From JAVDCA01 sp035293985 (lineage in GTDB: Bacteria; Pseudomonadota; Alphaproteobacteria; Rhizobiales; Xanthobacteraceae): a stretch of 64,000 nucleotides of DNA. The first letter of the stretch is position 1. Each line of letters begins with the position of its first letter. A program made the translations under genes and the position numbers. Shown in pieces: positions 14,726 to 24,544 of this stretch. The notes under the pieces are model-generated. The model ran no database searches. It was not told the DNA's origin and saw nothing but the letters and a program-made list of their open reading frames with translations. The stretch is from positions 409,085 to 473,084 of the forward strand of contig DATGLS010000045.1 in the NCBI GenBank assembly GCA_035293985.1. Reading direction: 5' to 3'.

Positions 14726-16273
14726 ATGGAGCAGGTGGGCTTTTCTCCCAAGCTCGTGCCGGACAACGATCGATCGGTCGAGACACGATCGCCGCAAGCC
14801 GTGCCATGGAAGGATCTGCGGGATTGGATCGATCTCGTCGAAAGCCACGGCCTGCTCAAGCGTATTGCGGCGCCGGTCGATGTCGACGAGGAGATTTCCG
14901 CCATCACGTTCATGGCGACGCGCACCGAGACGGCCCCAGCCCTGCTGTTCGAACATCCTTCCGGCGCGAGCGGTTCCGCGGTGCTTACCAACATGCTCGG
15001 CGCATCGGCGGCGCGCTACGCGCTCGCCATGGGTTTGGATGAAAAGCTATCGACTCGCGCGATGATTGCGGCGTCGCGGCAGATCATGCAGCGGCGGATC
15101 CCGCCGACGATGATCGACAAGAAGCACGCGCCCGTGAACGAGATCGTGGCGACCGGCGCCGACATCGACATCACCCGGTTTGCGGCGCTGAAATTCTGGC
15201 CGGGCGACGGTGGGCGTTATATCGGAACCGGCGACATAACCTTCACCCGCGATCCGGTGACGCGTCGCATCAATGTCGGCTGTTATCGCCAGATGGTCCA
15301 GTCGGCCGACCGGGTGAGCCTTTATTGCTCGCCCGGCAAGCATGGGCGGCTCGATCGCGAAGCATGGTGGCAGCGCGGCGAGCCATGTGAGGTCGTGGCG
15401 GCCTACGGCGTCGACCCCGTGCTGTTCATGGTCGCGGCGCAGGTTTTTGCCGCCGGCGAAAGCGAGCTCGACTGCGCCGGCGGGATTCTGGGCCGGCCCG
15501 TGGAGCTCACCCACGGAGAATTCGTCGACCTGCCGATTCCCGCCCATTGCGAGATCGCGATCGAAGGCATCCTGCGCCCCGGCGAGTTTGCGCCCGAAGG
15601 GCCGCTCGGCGAGTTCACCGGCTATTATGGCGGCACCCGCGGCCCCCAGCCGGTGATCGAGATCAAGGCGGTGCATCGTCGCCGCCATCCGATCGTCACC
15701 CATGCGCTGATGGCGCCCTATCCGTCATGCGAGATCGGCGCTTATTACGCCATCATGCGCTCCGCCCGCATCTGGGACGATCTCGAAAAGATCGGCGTGC
15801 CCGGCATCGCCGGCGTCTACGCGCATCCAGCGGCGGCGTCGGGGTGGGGCATGGTGGTGGTGTCGTTGCGCCAGCTCTATGCCGGCCACGTCGCGCAGGT
15901 GCTGGCGCTCGCGGCGCAATGTCCGGCCGCTGCGTACTACACCAAGTGGGTGATCGCGGTCGATGACGACGTCGATCCGACCGACTTCAATCAGGTGATG
16001 TGGGCGCTGTCCACCCGCTGCGATCCTCACGACGATATCGACCTGCTGCGCAAGACCTGGTCGACCGGCCTCGATCCGAGCAAGGTCGTGGTGGCCGAGC
16101 GGCCCTATGGCTCGAAAGCGCTGATCGACGCGTGCAAGCCGCACCGCTACCTGAACGAGTTTCCCAAGCGCACCTTGCTGCGCCAAAGCGTCTATGAAAC
16201 CGTCGCGCGTCGCTGGCGCGAGCTCGGTCTCGAGGGCGAGCCGCCGACGTTCTCCGAATTCCATCAGGACTGA
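14726..16273 (+). CDS. UbiD-family prenylated-FMN-dependent decarboxylase
   Basis: This 515-residue protein fits the UbiD family in length and motifs. The active-site stretch GEFAPEGPLGEFTGYYGG (286-303) supplies the catalytic Glu residues, and the N-terminal PWKDLRDWIDLVE is typical. UbiD-type enzymes carry out reversible decarboxylation of aromatic or unsaturated acids with prenylated FMN. The UbiX flavin prenyltransferase is not in this window. CGGAGG lies about 12 bases before the ATG. The gene stands alone. Its sequence does not decide between ubiquinone synthesis and aromatic acid breakdown; the latter is likelier given the lack of neighbours. Confidence 0.92.
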   Translation: MEQVGFSPKLVPDNDRSVETRSPQAVPWKDLRDWIDLVESHGLLKRIAAPVDVDEEISAITFMATRTETAPALLFEHPSGASGSAVLTNMLGASAARYALAMGLDEKLSTRAMIAASRQIMQRRIPPTMIDKKHAPVNEIVATGADIDITRFAALKFWPGDGGRYIGTGDITFTRDPVTRRINVGCYRQMVQSADRVSLYCSPGKHGRLDREAWWQRGEPCEVVAAYGVDPVLFMVAAQVFAAGESELDCAGGILGRPVELTHGEFVDLPIPAHCEIAIEGILRPGEFAPEGPLGEFTGYYGGTRGPQPVIEIKAVHRRRHPIVTHALMAPYPSCEIGAYYAIMRSARIWDDLEKIGVPGIAGVYAHPAAASGWGMVVVSLRQLYAGHVAQVLALAAQCPAAAYYTKWVIAVDDDVDPTDFNQVMWALSTRCDPHDDIDLLRKTWSTGLDPSKVVVAERPYGSKALIDACKPHRYLNEFPKRTLLRQSVYETVARRWRELGLEGEPPTFSEFHQD

Positions 16274-16331
16274 CCACCCCGTGATCCCCGGGCATAGCGT
16301 TGACGCCTGTGAGGTCCGGCTTTCTTTGGCC

Positions 16332-16360
16332 TTGAAACGGACACACGAAACGTCTATATG
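16332..16360 (+). promoter_or_regulatory. Sigma-70 promoter of the DEAD helicase operon
   Basis: TTGAAA (16332-16337), a 17-base spacer and TATATG (16355-16360) form a strong housekeeping promoter. Transcription would start near 16367, leaving a leader of about 235 bases before the TTG start of the helicase. The cspA promoter at 19300-19328 has the same -35 sequence, the same spacer and nearly the same -10. Confidence 0.75.
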
Positions 16361-16602
16361 CATTGCAGCGAATGGAGAAGTTCGAGACCGTTTCTCGTTA
16401 AGGCGTTCTTGATGAATGCCTCGTAGAGGTCTCCGCAGGGCCGCGTGAACGAATCCCCTTAAAGCGACTTTAAGGTTTTCGGCCCCGTTCCAACCGCTTC
16501 ATCGACGGCAACCCAGACCACGCGGGATGCTTTTGCTCACCCGCGACATGCGTCGGCGCGCAGCCTGCGTTCCGTGCGTTCGCCCTAAGGAAAGTTTCGC
16601 TT
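16361..16602 (+). promoter_or_regulatory. Long 5' leader of the cold-shock helicase message
   Basis: No gene is seen in the 329 bases between the UbiD-like gene and the helicase. The transcribed part holds an inverted pair CCTTAAAGCGACTTTAAGG near 16458-16476. The helicase Shine-Dalgarno sequence AAGGAAAG is at 16587-16594. Long structured leaders are typical of cold-shock genes. I infer temperature control of translation; nothing proves it here. Confidence 0.5.
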
Positions 16603-18132
<1,530 letters not shown>

Positions 18133-18177
18133 GATAGGGTCAGGGAAAACGACCAAGGGAAACTCAAGGGAAACCCG

Positions 18178-18453
18178 ATGGCAAAGGAAGAGCTGATCCA
18201 ACTCGAAGGTCTCGTCACCGAGATCCTGCCGGATGCCCGCTATCGCGTGAAACTCGACGCTGGGCAGGAGATCATCGCGTACACGGCGGGAAAGATGAAA
18301 AAGAACCGCATCAAGACGCTCGCGGGCGACCGCGTCACCGTCGAGATGTCGCCGTACGACCTCGAGAAAGGCCGGCTGATCTTTCGCCACAAGGACGAGC
18401 GCGCGGCGGCGGCCGGAAGGCCACCGCAGCGTCAGCAGTTCCGCAGGCGGTGA
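18178..18453 (+). CDS. infA: Translation initiation factor IF-1, tailed form
   Basis: This 91-residue protein is an S1-like OB fold very close to IF-1 (MAKEELIQLEGLVTEILP, then KMKKNRIKTLAGDRV). It binds the ribosomal A site during initiation. It is about 19 residues longer than the usual 72, with a basic Arg/Gln tail. The start is set by the AAGGGAAAC region upstream. It sits behind a cold-shock helicase rather than in the usual housekeeping context. It is therefore probably a second, stress-linked copy in this lineage; whether another infA exists cannot be seen. Confidence 0.93.
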   Translation: MAKEELIQLEGLVTEILPDARYRVKLDAGQEIIAYTAGKMKKNRIKTLAGDRVTVEMSPYDLEKGRLIFRHKDERAAAAGRPPQRQQFRRR

Positions 18454-18499
18454 GCGTCATAGCGAAGCCCGATACCGGTTTTCGCAAAAGGATACGCTC
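18452..18499. repeat. Dispersed palindrome, family B (diverged copy)
   Basis: The ends GAGCGTC and GATACGCTC enclose a core GATACCGGTTTTCGC. The ACCGGTTTTCG part is the classical centre of the Rhizobiales palindrome family to which the copies at 3008, 28619 and 49712 belong. It begins at the very end of the infA frame and overlaps its stop. Confidence 0.55.
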
Positions 18500-18572
18500 G
18501 GATGTCTGTGCCGTCTTGTCGTGCAACCGAACGCGGAGGGTTTGTTGCTCTCCGTGTCGAAAGGAAAGCGTG

Positions 18573-18800
18573 ATGCATATTTTCATGTTCAAGTCGCAGG
18601 CGCGCACCGACTTGTGCGCCTTTGCGGGTGATTCCGCCGGCAGCAAGCTCCCCGCCCAGCATGGCCCGTGGCAGGCCACCGGCGTGATCCGCCCGGACCG
18701 GGCCCCGCCGCACAATCTGCCGCGCCGCGCGATCGAAAAGGCGATCAAGGGCCAGGGCTTCCAGCTCTGGCGCGTTAAGGAGCCCGCGAAGGCGAGCTGA
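18573..18800 (+). CDS. Conserved 75-residue protein in the cold-shock cluster
   Basis: This small soluble protein starts MHIFMFKSQARTDLCAFAGD and contains HGPWQATGVIRPD and LPRRAIEKAIKGQGFQLWRV. AAGGAAAG precedes the ATG at ideal spacing. It has one Cys, no signal peptide and no membrane segment. Short proteins like this are recurrent conserved hypotheticals in Bradyrhizobium relatives. Its position between infA and cspA suggests a role in cold or translation stress, which is inference from context. A terminator follows 90 bases downstream. Confidence 0.8.
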   Translation: MHIFMFKSQARTDLCAFAGDSAGSKLPAQHGPWQATGVIRPDRAPPHNLPRRAIEKAIKGQGFQLWRVKEPAKAS

Positions 18801-18885
18801 CAACGTGCGAGCTGACGATGGCGAGCCGAGAATGACGAGCCGGCAATTTCCGGTGATTGGCAATTTCGGTGATCGTATGTGAATC

Positions 18886-18919
18886 AAAAGAGCCCGCCGG
18901 ACGGCGGGCTCTTTCTTTC
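18886..18919. terminator. Bidirectional intrinsic terminator
   Basis: GAGCCCGCC (18890-18898) pairs with GGCGGGCTC (18903-18911) around a GGAC loop. TTTCTTTCT follows on the plus strand, and TTTTG follows on the minus strand. It therefore ends both the helicase-infA-small protein transcript and the convergent cspA transcript. Confidence 0.88.
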
Positions 18920-18939
18920 TCGGTCGCGTGGTGCTGCGG

Positions 18940-19149
18940 TCAGAGCGACGCGAGGCGATCCGCCGAAGACTTGCCGGTGCGGCGATCCTGCGTCAGCTCG
19001 TAGGATATCTTCTGGCCTTCGCGCAGGGTCTGCATGCCGGCCCGCTCGACCGCGCTGATGTGGACGAACACGTCCTTGCCGCCCTCATCCGGCTGGATGA
19101 AGCCATAGCCTTTCTGCGCGTTGAACCACTTGACCGTTCCAGTGCTCAT
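18940..19149 (-). CDS. cspA: Cold-shock protein, CspA family
   Basis: This 69-residue protein is a single cold-shock domain. RNP1 appears as KGYGFIQ and RNP2 as DVFVHIS, with the standard opening MSTGTVKWFN. It binds single-stranded RNA and DNA and melts RNA structure. It is transcribed towards, and terminates with, the helicase operon, and is expressed from its own promoter 150 bases upstream with a long leader. Several paralogues are usual in these bacteria, so the gene symbol is generic. Confidence 0.96.
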   Translation of the reverse strand: MSTGTVKWFNAQKGYGFIQPDEGGKDVFVHISAVERAGMQTLREGQKISYELTQDRRTGKSSADRLASL

Positions 19150-19180
19150 TCAGGATGCCCCTTGATTGACGAGCGTTTAG

Positions 19181-19204
19181 AAAACCCCGGCGCTGCGGCC
19201 GGGG
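19181..19204 (-). promoter_or_regulatory. Terminator-like hairpin inside the cspA leader
   Basis: Read on the minus strand, CCCCGGC pairs with GCCGGGG around a six-base loop and is followed at once by TTTTC. It lies about 32 bases before the cspA start codon and inside its transcript. Its form is that of an intrinsic terminator, so it could act as an attenuator that is melted in the cold or by Csp proteins. The structure is visible; its use is inferred. Confidence 0.5.
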
Positions 19205-19299
19205 CGGTTGGTCGATGTTTGGAAAGAGCTCGTCTATCAGGCACCGGGGCAAGACCCGGTCGTGGCGACAAGTATCCGGCCGAAACTTCGATGCAGCGA

Positions 19300-19328
19300 A
19301 ATATACCCTTAGGTCGTCACATTTTCAA
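19300..19328 (-). promoter_or_regulatory. Sigma-70 promoter of cspA
   Basis: On the minus strand TTGAAA (19328-19323), exactly 17 bases and TATATT (19305-19300) make a near-consensus promoter. Transcription would begin near 19293, giving a leader of about 144 bases, the length class of known cspA leaders. The remaining bases 19330-19593 hold an inverted GAACCCGAC / GTCGGGTTC pair and no gene. Confidence 0.8.
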
Positions 19329-19593
19329 CGTGTTTGCAGCCTGTGTGCCGCGAACCCGACATTCGCGTGCCCTCGCGGCGGCCGCATGGGCAACGTCGGG
19401 TTCAAAAGCAGCGCTGGAATCATAAAGTTGCCGGCGCCCTTTCGGCTCCGAAATTCACCAAATGCCGGGTCGCGGATACCTGCGAACGTCCGAACGGGGC
19501 TGTTGGCCGTCCCCGCCAGGTACGCGCGGCACGTTGCGGTTAGGGTCCGGCGGGCGCACACTGATGCGAAGCTTCCAGTGCCGGTGAGATGCC

Positions 19594-19863
19594 ATGCCTA
19601 GATTGATCGCTGCTGCAGTCCTCCTCCTCGTGCTGGTCCCCGGCGCGGCCCTGGCCGAGGTCGACTGCGCCCCCAACTGCGATTTCACTCACTATTACGG
19701 CCCTTACGATTACACCTGGGTGCGACCCGGCCTTTTCCTTTATCCGCGCTGCGGTCCGGGCGGGTACTGCTCGCCGTATCTCATCTCGTCGTCGCACTAC
19801 CGCTTCCGCGGACGCGTGATCATCCGGCGCTTCGCGCAGCCCATTCGGCGCGCGCCGCAATAG
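19594..19863 (+). CDS. Small secreted Tyr-rich protein, function unknown
   Basis: This 89-residue protein has a signal peptide (residues 1-21, cleaved after ALA). The mature part is short, with Cys at three or four positions and many Tyr (HYYGPYDYTW). The C-terminus is basic (HYRFRGRVIIRRF). It is likely periplasmic or cell-surface. Such small Tyr- and Cys-containing exported proteins are common, poorly studied hypotheticals in Bradyrhizobium relatives. I cannot assign a function. No strong ribosome site is seen before the ATG. Confidence 0.6.
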   Translation: MPRLIAAAVLLLVLVPGAALAEVDCAPNCDFTHYYGPYDYTWVRPGLFLYPRCGPGGYCSPYLISSSHYRFRGRVIIRRFAQPIRRAPQ

Positions 19864-20007
19864 GCTCGGCCACCGACAAAATTTCGGCCCGATAGCGGTA
19901 TCCAAGTTCCGCGCGCCTGCGGCTGCGTGCCGCTTGACCGGGGGCCAAACGGTCGGCGGAATGCAGCCATCGGCGACGGGCCGCGGGGCTCAACACGAGA
20001 GTGAGGG

Positions 20008-20484
20008 ATGGGCAAACCGTCGATGAAGTCGTCGATCGAGCCGTCGATCGCATATTCGGGCGTGGGCCAAAGCCGCCACGGCGCGCCTAAGCTGCGAGCG
20101 CTGGGCGCCGCGCTTCTCGGTTTGGCGCTTGCGCATTGCTCCTCGTTCGACGCCGCGCCGCCCCCCGTCAATGCCAATCTCTATCCGGCGAGGTACAAGG
20201 CGACGGTCCTGACGTTCTTGCAGACCAACCCGTACGGGATGGTGGGGGCCATTTCGGCCGAACTGTCGCCGCCCGTGCTCAAGCCATTCGGGACGGACAG
20301 CCGCTACGTCGCCTGCATGCACGCTGCCGGGCCGAACTGGCGCAAGGAGAAGATGGTGGTGTTCTATGGCGGCGAGATCAATCAATTCGTGGATGCGACC
20401 GAGGAGGCCTGCAAGGATGCGGCCTATGCACCCTTCCCCGAGCTCATCGCAATGCTGGCGCAGCTGAAGGCAAAGCCGAAGTGA
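20008..20484 (+). CDS. Putative lipoprotein, function unknown
   Basis: This 158-residue protein has a long N-terminal region, a hydrophobic segment (about 30-42), and a lipobox-like LALAHC with Cys44. An alternative ATG at 20023 would shorten the leader. The mature part contains FLQTNPYGMVGAISAELSPP and an ending KLKAKPK-like Lys-rich tail. A GAGTGAGGG sequence precedes the start. It is probably anchored in the inner or outer membrane. I recognise no domain. The gene stands alone between the secreted protein and the convergent gmk. Confidence 0.65.
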   Translation: MGKPSMKSSIEPSIAYSGVGQSRHGAPKLRALGAALLGLALAHCSSFDAAPPPVNANLYPARYKATVLTFLQTNPYGMVGAISAELSPPVLKPFGTDSRYVACMHAAGPNWRKEKMVVFYGGEINQFVDATEEACKDAAYAPFPELIAMLAQLKAKPK

Positions 20485-20640
20485 CCTTGCCTAGCTCATC
20501 GGCTCATTGGTATCAAATTACCACTAAAGGTGCCGCGTCCATTTTTGGCAGAATGGCAGAAATGGCAGAGCATCCCAACTGGGATAACAGTAAGAATATC
20601 AATGCTCGGCGAGAGCCGGCTGCGGCGCGCGTTGAATGCC

Positions 20641-21333
20641 CTATAGGTCCGCCTGCAGGCCGCGCACGAACGCCGAGAGCCCCGTCTGCCGTTCACGCTT
20701 GAGCCGCTCCGCCGCAAGGATCGCGCGCACCTCCGCAAACGCATGGTCGAGATCGCGATTGACGATCACATAATCGTACTCGGGCCAGTGGCTCATCTCG
20801 TCGGCGGCCTTGGCCATGCGCGCGCGGATGACCTCCTCGGAATCCTGGGCGCGGGTGTGCAGCCGGCGCCCGAGCTCCTCCGCCGAGGGCGGCAGCACGA
20901 ACACGCTCACGAGGTCGCTGCGCGCCTTTTCGCGCACCTGCTGTGTTCCCTGCCAGTCGATGTCGAACAGCACGTCGCGGCCGGCCGCGAGCGCGCGCTC
21001 GACCGGGGCGCGCGGGGTGCCGTAGCGATTGCTGTGGACCTCGGCCCATTCGAGCAGCTCGCCATTATTCACCATCGCGTCGAAGCGCGCGCGGTCGATG
21101 AAATGATAGTGCACGCCGTCCTCCTCGCCCGGCCGGCGCGGCCGCGTCGTCACCGAGATCGAGAGGTCGACGGCGGGATCATCGAGCAGCAGGCGCGAAA
21201 GCGTCGTTTTGCCGGCGCCCGAGGGCGAGGAGAGCACGAGCATGAGCCCGCGCCGCGCGATGGCGTCGCTCGTGCGCGCTTTCTCGCGTGCTGACTTGCG
21301 TACTCCCTGACGCTCGCCCAGCCCCCTACTCAA
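20641..21333 (-). CDS. gmk: Guanylate kinase
   Basis: This 230-residue enzyme phosphorylates GMP to GDP using ATP. The P-loop SSPSGAGKT is at 35-43. The GMP-binding SVTTRPRRPGEEDGVHYHF region follows, with conserved Arg and Tyr residues. The first 28 residues are extra relative to most Gmk and may be over-called. The annotated ATG overlaps the yicC stop by eight bases, in the conserved yicC-gmk arrangement, so the two are co-expressed. Confidence 0.97.
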   Translation of the reverse strand: MSRGLGERQGVRKSAREKARTSDAIARRGLMLVLSSPSGAGKTTLSRLLLDDPAVDLSISVTTRPRRPGEEDGVHYHFIDRARFDAMVNNGELLEWAEVHSNRYGTPRAPVERALAAGRDVLFDIDWQGTQQVREKARSDLVSVFVLPPSAEELGRRLHTRAQDSEEVIRARMAKAADEMSHWPEYDYVIVNRDLDHAFAEVRAILAAERLKRERQTGLSAFVRGLQADL

Positions 21334-22213
21334 GGTTCTGCACCTGCTCGCGGAACTGCTCGACCAGGCTCTTGAGCTCGAGTCCGATATTGGTCAGCTC
21401 CATGTCGTTCGCCTTGGCGCACAGCGTGTTGGTCTCGCGGTTGAGCTCCTGCGCCAGGAAGTCGAGCCGGCGGCCGACGGCGCCGCCGCCGCGGATGGTC
21501 TTGGTCGCCTGGTCGATATGGGCAGTGAGCCGGTCGAGCTCCTCGCGCACGTCGGCCTTGCTGGCGATCAGGATCGCCTCCTGATGCAGCCGGTCGGGAT
21601 CGAACCGCTCCGCGGCCTCGAGCAGCGTCGCGACCTGCTCGGCGAGACGCGCGCGGATCGCATCCGGTTTGCGCCCGGGCGACGCCTCGGCGCGCGCCAC
21701 CAGCGCGGACATCTCCCCGAGCCGCGCGAGCAGGATGCGGCCGAGCGCTTCGCCCTCGTGCCGGCGCATCTTCGCGAGCTCAGCAAGCGTCGCCTCGAAG
21801 CCGTTGACGGCCGCAGCCTGCGCGGCCGTGCGCTCGTCATCGCTCTCCGCCGCGTCCGCGACCTCGATGACGCCCTTGATCGCGAGTATCCCGTCGAGCC
21901 GCGCCGGCTCCGCCTCGATGCGGTCCGCGAGCGAGTTCAGCGTGGCGATGACCGCCGCCAGCACCTCCTCGTTGACTTTCACGGTCGGCGCCGCGCCCTT
22001 GCGCTCGACATTGAGAGTCGCGTGCAACGTGCCGCGCGCCAAGACCTCGCCGGCGCGCCCTCGCACCGCCGCCTCGATCGCGTCCCAACCGGGCGGCAGG
22101 CGCAGGCGCAGGTCGAGGCCCTTGGCATTGACCGAGCGGATTTCCCAGGCCCAGCCATACGCGCCGGCGACCCCCTGGCCGCGCGCAAAGCCGGTCATGC
22201 TCGAAAGCGCCAT
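21326..22213 (-). CDS. YicC-family endoribonuclease
   Basis: This 295-residue protein starts at the ATG at 22213 (MALSSMTGFARG), the universal YicC opening; longer starts add non-conserved residues. The C-terminal DUF1732 part ends ELTNIGLELKSLVEQFREQVQNLE, the family's typical end. YicC proteins are Mg-dependent endoribonucleases implicated in sRNA decay and stationary-phase survival. It overlaps gmk by eight bases, as in many proteobacteria, and lies downstream of mltG on the same strand. Confidence 0.95.
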   Translation of the reverse strand: MALSSMTGFARGQGVAGAYGWAWEIRSVNAKGLDLRLRLPPGWDAIEAAVRGRAGEVLARGTLHATLNVERKGAAPTVKVNEEVLAAVIATLNSLADRIEAEPARLDGILAIKGVIEVADAAESDDERTAAQAAAVNGFEATLAELAKMRRHEGEALGRILLARLGEMSALVARAEASPGRKPDAIRARLAEQVATLLEAAERFDPDRLHQEAILIASKADVREELDRLTAHIDQATKTIRGGGAVGRRLDFLAQELNRETNTLCAKANDMELTNIGLELKSLVEQFREQVQNLE

Positions 22214-22341
22214 GCCGTCAGGGTCTCCGCAGATGAGAATCGGCTGCGTGAAATGTGCACCGACCATATCCGAACCGGGACGGTTCGTCATTGGCGGCGC
22301 CGCCGGCGACGCCGCGGCCCAAGCACGCGCCGTGGCCCTGC

Positions 22342-22764
22342 CTAGGTCAGTCGCTTGCCGAGACTGACGCGCTCCTCGATCGCGTAGCCGAGGCCTTCGT
22401 AGAACGCGGCAACAACACGGTTCGTGGCGCGGACCTGCAGGTTGATCTTGCGGCAGCCGAGCGCGTGCAGCCGCTCCTCGGCGGCGCGTACCAGGGCGGC
22501 GCCGATGCCACGGCGCCGGTGCGAGATGCGCACCGCGACGGCGTAAAGCCAGCCGCGGTGGCCGTCATATCCGGCCATGATCGAGCCGATGACACGCCCG
22601 CCATGGAGCGCCACCAGGAGAAGCTCGGGCTGCACCGCGAGCTTCGCCGGAATTGCGACCTCGGCCGCGTTCCATGGCGGATCGTCCGGAAAGGCTTCCC
22701 GCCACAGGGCGGCGACGTCGGCGAAATGTGCGGCCCGATAGCGGTCGATGGAAAACGTCGTCAT
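22342..22764 (-). CDS. GNAT-family N-acetyltransferase
   Basis: This 140-residue protein is a single GNAT domain. The acetyl-CoA loop reads RRRGIGAALVRAAEERL (the Q/RxxGxG/A motif), and the end shows the usual NRVVAAFYEGLGY. The start at 22764 (MTTFSIDRYRAAHF) gives a full domain; upstream codons are Pro/Arg-rich and overlap mltG in another frame. The acceptor is unknown; RimI-like protein acetylation is possible. It lies 25 bases downstream of mltG on the same strand and is probably co-transcribed. Confidence 0.88.
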   Translation of the reverse strand: MTTFSIDRYRAAHFADVAALWREAFPDDPPWNAAEVAIPAKLAVQPELLLVALHGGRVIGSIMAGYDGHRGWLYAVAVRISHRRRGIGAALVRAAEERLHALGCRKINLQVRATNRVVAAFYEGLGYAIEERVSLGKRLT

Positions 22765-22789
22765 GCGGGCCGCGGGCCTCGGCGGTGCG

Positions 22790-24019
22790 CTACTGCGGCT
22801 GGGGCTGCGGCGCGGGCTTGCGCTTGACGCTGCGCCTGACCGAGGCGGGTCGCATCGGCGGGCCGGGGGGCGGCGCGGGTTGCGCAGCCGGCGCGGGTTG
22901 CGCCGCCGCTGCGGGCGGCGGGACGGCAGCGGCGGCATTCTCGCCGTGCTGCTGGTGCTCGATCCCGCGCAGGCGGTCGACGTTCCTCTGATGCTCGCCG
23001 TAGTTCTCGGAGAACATATGGCCGCCGTTGCCGTCGGCGACGAAGTACAATTCCTTGGTGCGCGCCGGGTTGGCGGCGGCCTCGAGCGAGGCGCGGCCCG
23101 GATTGGCGATCGGCCCGGGCGGGAGGCCCTCGATCACATAGGTGTTGTAGGGAGTCGGCTGGCGGATCTCGCTTTCCAGGATCGGCCGGCCGAGCGACCC
23201 CTTGCCGCCGACCAGGCCGTAGATGATCGTCGGATCGGACTGCAGCTTCATATGCTTGTTGAGTCGGTTGACGAAGACGGCGGCGACGCGGGTGCGCTCC
23301 TCCGCCTTGCTGGTCTCCTTCTCGATCAGCGACGCCAGCGTGACGAGGTCCTCGGGCGTCTTGATCGGCAGGTCGGGCACCCGGTGCTCCCACACGTATT
23401 GCACGAGCTTGCGCTGCTCGTCCTGCATGCGCTTGATCACCTGCTCGCGCGAGGTGCCGCGCGGAAATTTGTAAGTCTCGGGCAGCAGCGAGCCCTCGCG
23501 CGGGATCTCGGTGATCGGGCCGGTCAGCATGTCGTTGTCGAGCAGGCGCTGGACGATCTGCTGCGACGTGAGCCCCTCCGGGATAGAGATCGGGTGCTGC
23601 ACGACCTTGCCTTCGGTCATCGTCGTGATGACGTCATGCAGGCTCGCGTGCTTGGTGAACTGATATTCGCCGAACTTGAGATCGCTGCGCACCTTCATCG
23701 CGAAGACGCCGGCGACGAACAGCCAGGGCTGATCGATGACCCCTTCGCGCTTGAGCTGATCGCCGATATCGCGGATGCCGCCGCGCGGGACGTTGACGAT
23801 CTTGTCCTCCACGAGCGGTCCGGGCGCATCGAAGCGCTCCTTGCCGATGATCAGCGCGCCGCCGGCGACGATCATCGCCAGGATCAGGACGGTGAAGACC
23901 GCATTGCCGGCGATGACCAGCGGATGCCGCGCCCCCGCGGAGCGGCGGGTCGGCATGGGCACGCGCTCCGGCTCGAGCGCGGCGCGCGGGCTACGGGGCG
24001 AAATCCGTTGTTCCATCAA
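22790..24019 (-). CDS. mltG: Endolytic murein transglycosylase MltG
   Basis: This 409-residue inner-membrane protein has one membrane segment (about 34-57), a LysM-like region (DIGDQLKREGVI), then the YceG catalytic domain. The active-site Glu is Glu233 in LIEKET, and the SDPTIIYGL motif follows. It cleaves growing glycan strands to release them during peptidoglycan synthesis. The last 55 residues are a Pro/Ala/Gln-rich tail unusual for the family. The position next to fabF is the conserved arrangement in Hyphomicrobiales. Confidence 0.96.
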   Translation of the reverse strand: MMEQRISPRSPRAALEPERVPMPTRRSAGARHPLVIAGNAVFTVLILAMIVAGGALIIGKERFDAPGPLVEDKIVNVPRGGIRDIGDQLKREGVIDQPWLFVAGVFAMKVRSDLKFGEYQFTKHASLHDVITTMTEGKVVQHPISIPEGLTSQQIVQRLLDNDMLTGPITEIPREGSLLPETYKFPRGTSREQVIKRMQDEQRKLVQYVWEHRVPDLPIKTPEDLVTLASLIEKETSKAEERTRVAAVFVNRLNKHMKLQSDPTIIYGLVGGKGSLGRPILESEIRQPTPYNTYVIEGLPPGPIANPGRASLEAAANPARTKELYFVADGNGGHMFSENYGEHQRNVDRLRGIEHQQHGENAAAAVPPPAAAAQPAPAAQPAPPPGPPMRPASVRRSVKRKPAPQPQPQ

Positions 24020-24544
24020 TTCCGCAGTCGACCCGGCCGCGACGTCACATCCTGGCGTCTCGCTGCCACGATATGCCGCCTCGCTTCAGGCCCTCCCAAC
24101 TCAACTTCATCATCACGCAACAAGGCCGGGCGCCGATTCGCGAGGGCCCCGATCGCGCAACCGTATACCAGGGTCGTCGATCCGAACACCAGCGTCGTGC
24201 AGTCTTTGCCGCCAAGGCTCCCCGCAACAGCTCGTTGCGCGCAAACAGCGGGATGACTTTGCGCAGAGTTTGCGGCGGGAGCGCGGCCGGAAGAGGGCGC
24301 GGAGGGCCGCGCCGCGGCGCCGGCAAAAAGGCGCGCCGCCCCTGACCGTCGCTCTCCGGCAGTCCCGACGCCATCGCGGCTTGCCCCACCCGAACACGAC
24401 TTTGACGAACACGCTCTGACGACTGACTCTGACGACTGACTCTGACAACGACCTCGACTTGCCGCAGCCGATCCCGCGCCAAGCTTCGCCGAAGCTACAT
24501 GGAATCGCGGCGAAAGAGTCGCGGCGAAAACGCCGCAGCCGTGC
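24020..24544. other. Gene-free stretch between fabF and mltG
   Basis: These 525 bases carry no frame that I believe. Bases 24414-24446 hold 2.5 copies of a 13-base unit, CTCTGACGACTGA. A minus-strand frame here (24045-24482) is Arg-rich with no recognisable domain and is judged spurious. It could contain the mltG promoter. Nothing else stands out. Confidence 0.5.
24414..24446. repeat. Short tandem repeat, 13-base unit, 2.5 copies
   Basis: The unit CTCTGACGACTGA occurs at 24414-24426 and 24427-24439, followed by CTCTGAC at 24440-24446, with no mismatch. Such a perfect small array could vary in copy number by slippage. It lies upstream of mltG and downstream of fabF on the minus strand. Confidence 0.8.

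Noticed and set aside
24045..24482. Minus-strand frame of 145 codons in the fabF-mltG gap
   Set aside because: It is Arg/Ser-rich, crosses the tandem repeat, and shows no domain or ribosome site.
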